This document shows positions 57,850 through 64,000 of a stretch of 64,000 nt of DNA, piece by piece. Numbering within the stretch: the first letter of the stretch is position 1; each line of letters begins with the position of its first letter. The notes beneath the pieces were generated by a model that searched no databases, was not told the origin of the DNA, and saw nothing but the letters and a program-made list of their open reading frames with translations. Origin of the DNA: Edolisoma coerulescens (lineage: Eukaryota > Chordata > Aves > Passeriformes > Campephagidae); contig VWZW01005525.1 in NCBI GenBank assembly GCA_013397115.1, forward strand, positions 535,102 through 599,101, in the 5' to 3' direction. The position numbers were made by a program, and so were the translations under genes.

Positions 57850-60800
57850 CTGGGGGGCAGAGGGGACAGTCAGCAGCACAACAGTCCCCCTACTCACAGA
57901 GGGCGTGGGCAGGAAAGGCTGGCTCCCCTGCTTGCAGCCTAGCAAAATTTTGGCTGTTGGGGTGAAAATGTTGTGTGCCAGATGTCTGCCTTGGGAGGAG
58001 CTTTTTTTGAGCAGTCCAAGCCATAATGGCATGGATGTTTCCAGGAAAGAGATTCAGGGAGGAATACATTGCCCACGCTGAGAGACACGGGTACCCTCTA
58101 AAGGAGCTCAGCTTTTGGCTGGGCTGCAGAGCATGGGGGGCAGCAGAAGTACCCTCCCTCACACCCACGGACACACACAGAGCCATGCTGTGGAGCTGCA
58201 CACCAGCTCCAGCTGATGCACAGGGTGGTGATGTCTCTGGAGCAGGCTCTTCCCCCACTCTTTACACAGAGCTGGAGCACAGCAGAGCTCTCCCCTGTTC
58301 TTTGTCTCTATTCATGGCACACCAGCTTTTGGGACTGCTGAGGGTGCCCAGCTTCCCAGAGGTATTTCTCCCATTTTAAAGCCTCCTGTGGAGCATGGGG
58401 AAGCCAAGCACTCAGACCCTACACACATGCAGAAATGATGCAGCCTTAATTACGTCACTACACACTACTTTTTCCCTCAGGGCACGGCCTCGCTCGGCAC
58501 ACAGGATGGGCCCCAAGCCCTGGGGAGGGAGGTGAGGCTGTGTGGTGAGGAGGCCGCTGCCGGCAGGGCCCCCCACTCATCTGCTGCAGAAGCTGGGAGG
58601 TGTGTGGTAAATGAAGCAGGGTTGTGGGAAGGGAAAGGGCAGGCTCAGGCCCTTGCCTGCTGTTCTGCAGGATGGGGCTCTGGCCCCGCTGCTGCTCCAG
58701 GCACACCAGGTGATGCTGGGGAGATGGAGCCTTGCCATGCTTCTCTGAGTGCTGTCTGTGGGTGCTGAGGCACAGGAGCACTCTGGATAAATGCCCTCTG
58801 AACAGCCCAGACTGGATGTCCTACCAGGGCCATGTGCCCCAGGGTAATTGGGATGATCCCACCCTCCCTGCTGGCCATGTCAAACATCAAGCAGCCATGG
58901 TCACACTAGCACCAGGAGATGCTCTGCCCGTCAGGTCTGACCTGCACAGTGAGGAGGAAACGAGTATTGAACAAGCACCCTGTGGCTCTGCACAGTGCCT
59001 GGGAGGGCAAGGAGAGCCCTGCGTGGTCAGGATAGTGCCAGGAAGGGGTCTTGTATCCCAGAAGGGCATGTGGTTGGGAAGGGGGTCTCCAGACCCCCAG
59101 GATGCAGGGCAGAATGGGCAGGTGGAAGTGCAGATATCTCATATAGACTCAGTTATCCATCCTGTGCATCAGGAGCCCTCACACAGCCCCTGATTAACAT
59201 GCATTTTGGGTAAAGAGGTCAGCATATAAAAACGAGCAGTGGGGCACCAGTGACCAGCACAAAGCCAAAACCCCACCAGCCAGACTGGACTGCCAGCCCC
59301 ATGCTCTCTCCAGCTCAGCAGAAGCTGATCTGTTCCATCAGCACTTAGCTGGTCTGGCAAAGAGAGATCCAGACACACTTCTCACTTTCTGGGCAAGATT
59401 TTGGCACAATGCTGGAGGAAAAGCCACTTTCTGTTCTCTTCTTGCTACTCTCAGCCAAAACCACGGGGCTTTGTGCCACACCAGCCTGGTAACTGCTTCC
59501 TCTGCAAACCCTGGGCCCTGAAGGAGATGTGAGCGTGAAGGGAGAGGCTCGTGTAGCCTGAGAAGGCTCAGCCACAAGGCCAAAGCTCCCAGAGAGAATG
59601 AGCTGCAGTTGCTCAGTGCTGCTTATGTGTGCTGTCAACGAGGCCACGCCACTGTCCCTGACCCTGCTGGCTGGCTGGGCTGCTCTACAGCCTGGGGATG
59701 TCCCTGCCTGCACCAAGCTTCTGTGGGAAGCAGTGCCAGCCTGTGCTGCTCAGGCTCACAGCAGGCAGGAGAAACAGTACTCCTGTCTCTCTGGCGAGCC
59801 ACCCTGATTAGCGGAGTCATTAGATGACTTGAGTTTGCAGTGAGGACAAAGATAAGCACAGACTTCAGCGTTTAGCCCCAGGGTCATGAGTTAAAACTAA
59901 GTTTGGTGTCCTGAGCTACCTGTCAGGTCAGGCTCTTAGGTCTTTTCTAGAAGCCCTCTTGGGGTTTCTCACCTCCTCTCCATATTTCCACTGATGAGAT
60001 GCTGCTTTCACCCACAAGTGACGGGAGTGATAGAGGCCAGACTCTCAGTGTCTGCCCTCAGAATTTCCATAAGGATCTCAAGAGCTGTTCCGCAGGGGGC
60101 TCTTGATGGTCTTGCCTCCATGGGGAGCTGGCACCAGCAGCTCCAGCCTCCAGCTGAGCACCCACCCCTCTGGGCTGGGTGGTCCCCAGGGATTTGCTGC
60201 TTTGACATCAGTGTCCCTCCACTCAAGGCTCAGCAGCAGCGAGGTTTGTAATGTGGGGATGCTGGGAGCTGCCCAGCCCCATGACCTGCCCCAGCTGCTG
60301 CCAAGTCTCACATCTCAGCACATGCTCTTCCCAAGGATGCTCTGACAAACCCTGCAGAGCTGGGGGAGTTGAGCCCCAGGCTCCTGCCATGATGGCTCAT
60401 GGGCAGAGCTGTGCCATTCAGCATGTCCCCAGCCGGGCACAAAGACAGATGCTTGTCTCTCTGAAAAGTGTTGTCTATGTTTTGTGAGCTTCTGACCCAG
60501 CTAAGGGTACCCAGCTTTTCTGAGAAAAACCGTGCAGGTGCCATGAGATGGGTAAGGCAGTCAGCAGTGATTTAGGGTGAGCTGTTCTGCAAAGGATGAG
60601 GTGATCACAGCTGAGTGTGCAGTATTTCAGCACAGGCAATGCCTCCAGGGCAGTGTGGGGACCACTGTGTCCCTCTAACATCTGCAGGAGGTGAGGGGAG
60701 AGCAGTGATTTTACCTCGCCTTGCTGGCAAAGCTAGCTCCGAAGTCTCAGTTTCAAGAAGGATGTGAAAATACCAAAGAGAGTTCAAAGGAGGGCCAGAA

Positions 60801-63800
60801 AAATGACCCGGGGCTGAAAAAGGAGTCGTCAGCCCTGGCCTCAAGGCACTTGAGCTCTTCAGCTCACTGCAGGGAAGCACTGAAGACAGCTGCAGCTTTT
60901 CGCGTCATCGCAAATCCACTTGTGTGAGGGGCCAAAATGATGTTATTCACAATAAATTACCAGGACCTGGTGACACCAAGCACTTGGATGATGAATTACA
61001 CACACACACCTAGCATGACTGAAACAAACCTGCTGAGGGCAGACACTTTCCCCAGCTGGGCTGGTGCTCCAGGGCTGCTTCTTCCACTGGCGTGAGTGAA
61101 CCCCAGTCAAAATCACACCAGGGCTGCTGGGCACCCACAGCTACCAGCTCCTGTTCAAATGGGACAACCTTGGGAAATAGTTGCTCTTGAAACCCAGTTT
61201 GGCTGCAATCAGGATGGCTTTCCCACTGATAAGTGACCTCTTCCTGAGACCCCGGCAGCAGGTGGCACCCGCTCCCATGTGGCACACCCTGTGCAAGCAA
61301 GTTCCCCAGGCTGGCAGTGCCCACACACCCCTTGCAAAGATGTGCAGTGTGGTGCTGCACATCCTGTCAGGGGCAGCCCCAGCAATGTCCAGGGAGACAG
61401 GTTGCTCCAACCAGTGCAACTGCAGAAAGGGTTTGTCTTTTGGAGTCACAGAAGACTCTTGTTGAGAGGGCTGAGCCAGCAATACAGCTGTAGCAGTAGA
61501 GGAGGAGTAGCAGAGAGGAATCTGGTTTGTTATTAGTCCCACGGGAATCGAGGGATCTTTCTCAGTTTAATTACTCTGCAGACCCATCAAGCAGCACTGC
61601 AGGTGAGGAACACCTGAAGGCAGAGCCCTCGTGTGCCTCAGGAGGTCTCCTGTCTGGGACCCCTGATTTGTGGGCAGGAGGGGTGCTTGTGCTGAGTGAG
61701 CTGATGTGCAGAGCTCAGGTAGCCTCATCTTCTGAGCCCCACGGGGCCAGTGAAGATGTACAAGCTTTCCACTAGAGAGGGAAAGCCCAGAGGGTCCCAC
61801 TTGATCTCTTTGCACATTTTACTTCATTGCAGGAGTTTTAGAGATTTCCAGTGTTGGAAACAAGGTTGATTAGGCAGACCCTGAGGCAGAACTATTACCC
61901 AGACCCTCCTGTCTGCCAAGCCATCAGGAGAAGTGCAGGAGTTATCCCCACGCTCTCTCCTAGAGGCAGCAAAGCAGCTCTGCTGCCTACCTGAGTTTGC
62001 TCAACTCTGCTCTGCACGTGTGAGAAGACGTTTCCATAAGCAGAAAACCAGAGTAAAAGAGCCATAGCCCTTCAGTCTCCTGGGGACTGTAACCAGCAAA
62101 GGCAGCTGAACTTCAAACGAGTCAGCTGTGAGCCTATGGTGCACAGCCTCCTCTGGCTGGGGCTGCCAGGGCATAGCTCTCTGTTCCCAAGTCACCAGCA
62201 GCATCAGCTGGCTGCTGCTCACCCTGTTCCTCTTCCTGTTGCTTCTTCCTGCTTCTGAAGCTGCCCAGGTTCTTCCCCTGTGCTTTACGCACAGTCGAGT
62301 TTCAACAGCCTGTTACAGAGAGCTCCCTTCCTGCACCTTCATCTGCATTTTTCCTCAGTCCCAGCAACCTCTATGGAGATAAGGGCTGGCTAGTGTGAAC
62401 TTCACAGGACAGAGAGCTTTGCTCTTTTATCCCTTTGTTGAGCCTGATGGCTTGTTTTTGGCAAAAGCATCTTACAGAAAAGTAGTGATTGTGGTTGTGA
62501 GGACTTGGAGGGACGGAGAAGCTGCCATTTCCCAGGGAGCCTCTTCCGGCAGTTGCGTATCCGCACTGTTAACAATCCCGCTCCTTATTTTTGTATTGAA
62601 TTTGTCTGGCTGCAGCTTCCAACCAGTGGTTCTTGTTCTTTCTTTTTCCACTAGATTAAAGAGATCCTCAGCATGCAAAGCTTTCTCCCCATGGAGGTCC
62701 TTACATCCTGTTCAAGCCATAGCTGCTCGTTCCTTCAGCAAGGCTGGATAATGCTGCTTTTAACATTATCCCTGAGTTTTATGTGCTTCTTAAGAGGGAG
62801 TTCAAGGTTTCCTCAGCCAAACCCTCTGACAGGCAGAGCAGGGCAGAGCCTCATCCTGAAGGGAACAACATTTTCTGAAGTCAAAATCGTCAGCTTCAGA
62901 CACTAATGCTGCCCTCACGAGCTCTCATGCCCCCACCCTCAGGGACATGATCTGTTTGCTGTTCCATGTGTGCCCCCTCCTTGTGTGGAGGTTCTGGAGA
63001 ACTGAGCAGTCTCCTACAACATTTGCTGCTGTACTGGGGGAGTCTGTGAGTAAGCAGCATGGGGGGCACACCAGAGAGGGTCTATCAATGAGGAACAAAG
63101 CTCCTTCTAGCCCCAAACAAGGGGGCTTCAGGTGGACTGGGCTGCCAGAGGCTGGTGGCATCAGCAGGGGAGGAGGAGGCAGCTCACACAGAGATTCTGC
63201 AGCAAAGTGGCCCCTTGGCTATTCCCTCTGCTCTGCCCCTCCTGGGCAGGACAGACCTTTGCTTTGATCCAGATACCTCCACCTATGAAAGGAATGGCTG
63301 ACACTGACCACTTCCTTTTTTGTTGAGGCCAGGTCCCTGCAGGAGCCCCATCACCAGTTCCCTGAAGCTGCTGACATCTCTGCCTGGGCATCTGTTGCTT
63401 TCACCATGTTGATCCTCTTCCTTCCTGCTCTAACGGCTGAGAACACTTCATCTCACACCACTCTTTCCTGCCTTGCATTATGCCTTTACATCATCCTGCA
63501 GCTTTCTCTTCAGGCAAGTGGTCTACAGCAAAATTCCTACAGTGGGAGCAGCAGCCACAGGAACTGCTGCCAGGCACCAGTGGCACTGAGGGGACAGTCT
63601 GCCCAGGGAACAGGAAAGTGGCGAGTAGACATGAACCCTGCCTACTGCCCTTCACAGCCTGGCCCCAGCCAGTGGCCTCCACCTTCTTGGGATCTGAGCA
63701 GATGGAGGAACAGCCAAATCTCTCTTTTGTCATCACCTCTCCCTAACAGGGTCCAGGCGATGGAGGCTACAGGAAGGGAGCGGAGCTGCCAGATCACAGG

Positions 63801-64000
63801 GCTTGGAAACCAAATGCAATTTTTCTGTTTCCTGTTCTTCCAGAACACCAATCCGCTCTGGGAATGGTCCTTCTGTCCCACCTCATCCACAGCCCTGGGA
63901 TGGCTCTGTGACCAAGGTGGGCAGGTTTAGCACCAGCATGGTGCCTCTGGGAGATGTAGCAGTGGCTGTGTCCATCCTTCCAAGACCAAGCTGCTGCTGC
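57850..64000 (-). other. HPSE2: HPSE2 intron
   Basis: Upstream exons of HPSE2 are not found up to the window end, consistent with the very large introns of this gene in other vertebrates. The DNA is less GC-rich than the gene cluster and holds one old LINE relic (62505-62720). I see no exon, RNA gene or regulatory site I could defend. Confidence 0.8.
62505..62720 (-). mobile_element. Old CR1/L3-like LINE relic, minus orientation
   Basis: Antisense of the ordered blocks seen at 33.4 kb: GAATTTGTCTGGCTGCAGC, CCAACCAGTGGTTCTTG, CACTAGATTAAAGAG, and further 3' a block like CATGGAGGTCCTTACATCC. Strongly diverged. Confidence 0.55.

Noticed and set aside
1..64000. tRNA, rRNA, snRNA, CRISPR or operon features
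   Set aside because: No tRNA-type A/B boxes with foldable arms, no repeat-spacer arrays and no bacterial gene layout were seen; the window is a vertebrate chromosome segment.

Overview
The window is bird nuclear DNA. It carries vertebrate multi-exon genes with GT-AG introns, CpG islands, a 3'-end fragment of a CR1 LINE (15358-15638, ending in CR1-type terminal repeats) and older CR1/L3-like relics. Gene content and order match human 10q24.2 as I know it: CRTAC1, R3HCC1L, LOXL4, PYROXD2, HPS1, HPSE2. No bacterial, viral or CRISPR feature was seen. Species is not decidable from the sequence; short intergenic spaces and CR1 content fit a bird.

Layout. 1-1560: tail of an unidentified plus-strand transcription unit, or plain intergenic DNA. 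1600-11325: CRTAC1 on the minus strand, 15 coding exons plus an alternative last exon. Its 5' non-coding part probably reaches a CpG island at 14.9-15.2 kb. 15.3-29 kb: gene-poor stretch with a CR1 copy, a CpG island at 24.0-24.2 kb (candidate R3HCC1L promoter) and several AT-rich blocks that look like conserved enhancers. 29087-35165: R3HCC1L, plus strand. 37495-42354: LOXL4, minus, with an assembly gap inside its penultimate coding exon. 45463-49655: PYROXD2, minus. 50929-55566: HPS1, minus, including an AT-AC (U12-type) intron. 56347-57849: the last three coding exons of HPSE2, minus. 57850-64000: HPSE2 intron.

The genes do not form a pathway. CRTAC1 is an extracellular or membrane-anchored FG-GAP/EGF protein, LOXL4 a secreted amine oxidase acting on matrix, HPSE2 a secreted heparan-sulphate-binding heparanase homologue, PYROXD2 a mitochondrial FAD oxidoreductase-like protein, HPS1 a BLOC-3 subunit for lysosome-related organelles, and R3HCC1L a probable RNA-related protein. 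LOXL4, PYROXD2, HPS1 and HPSE2 lie head to tail on one strand with gaps of roughly 0.8-3 kb, so one gene's 3' end lies close to its neighbour's promoter.

The most interesting points are the two mutually exclusive 3' ends of CRTAC1 (a GPI-anchor-like tail versus two extra calcium-binding EGF modules), the AT-AC intron in HPS1, the gap that removes the end of the LOXL4 catalytic domain, and the HPSE2 poly(A) signal placed inside the HPS1 CpG island. Splice junctions below were placed by reading GT/AG (or AT/AC) sites and checking that phase is kept. Family matches rest on recall of the vertebrate proteins, not on a search.
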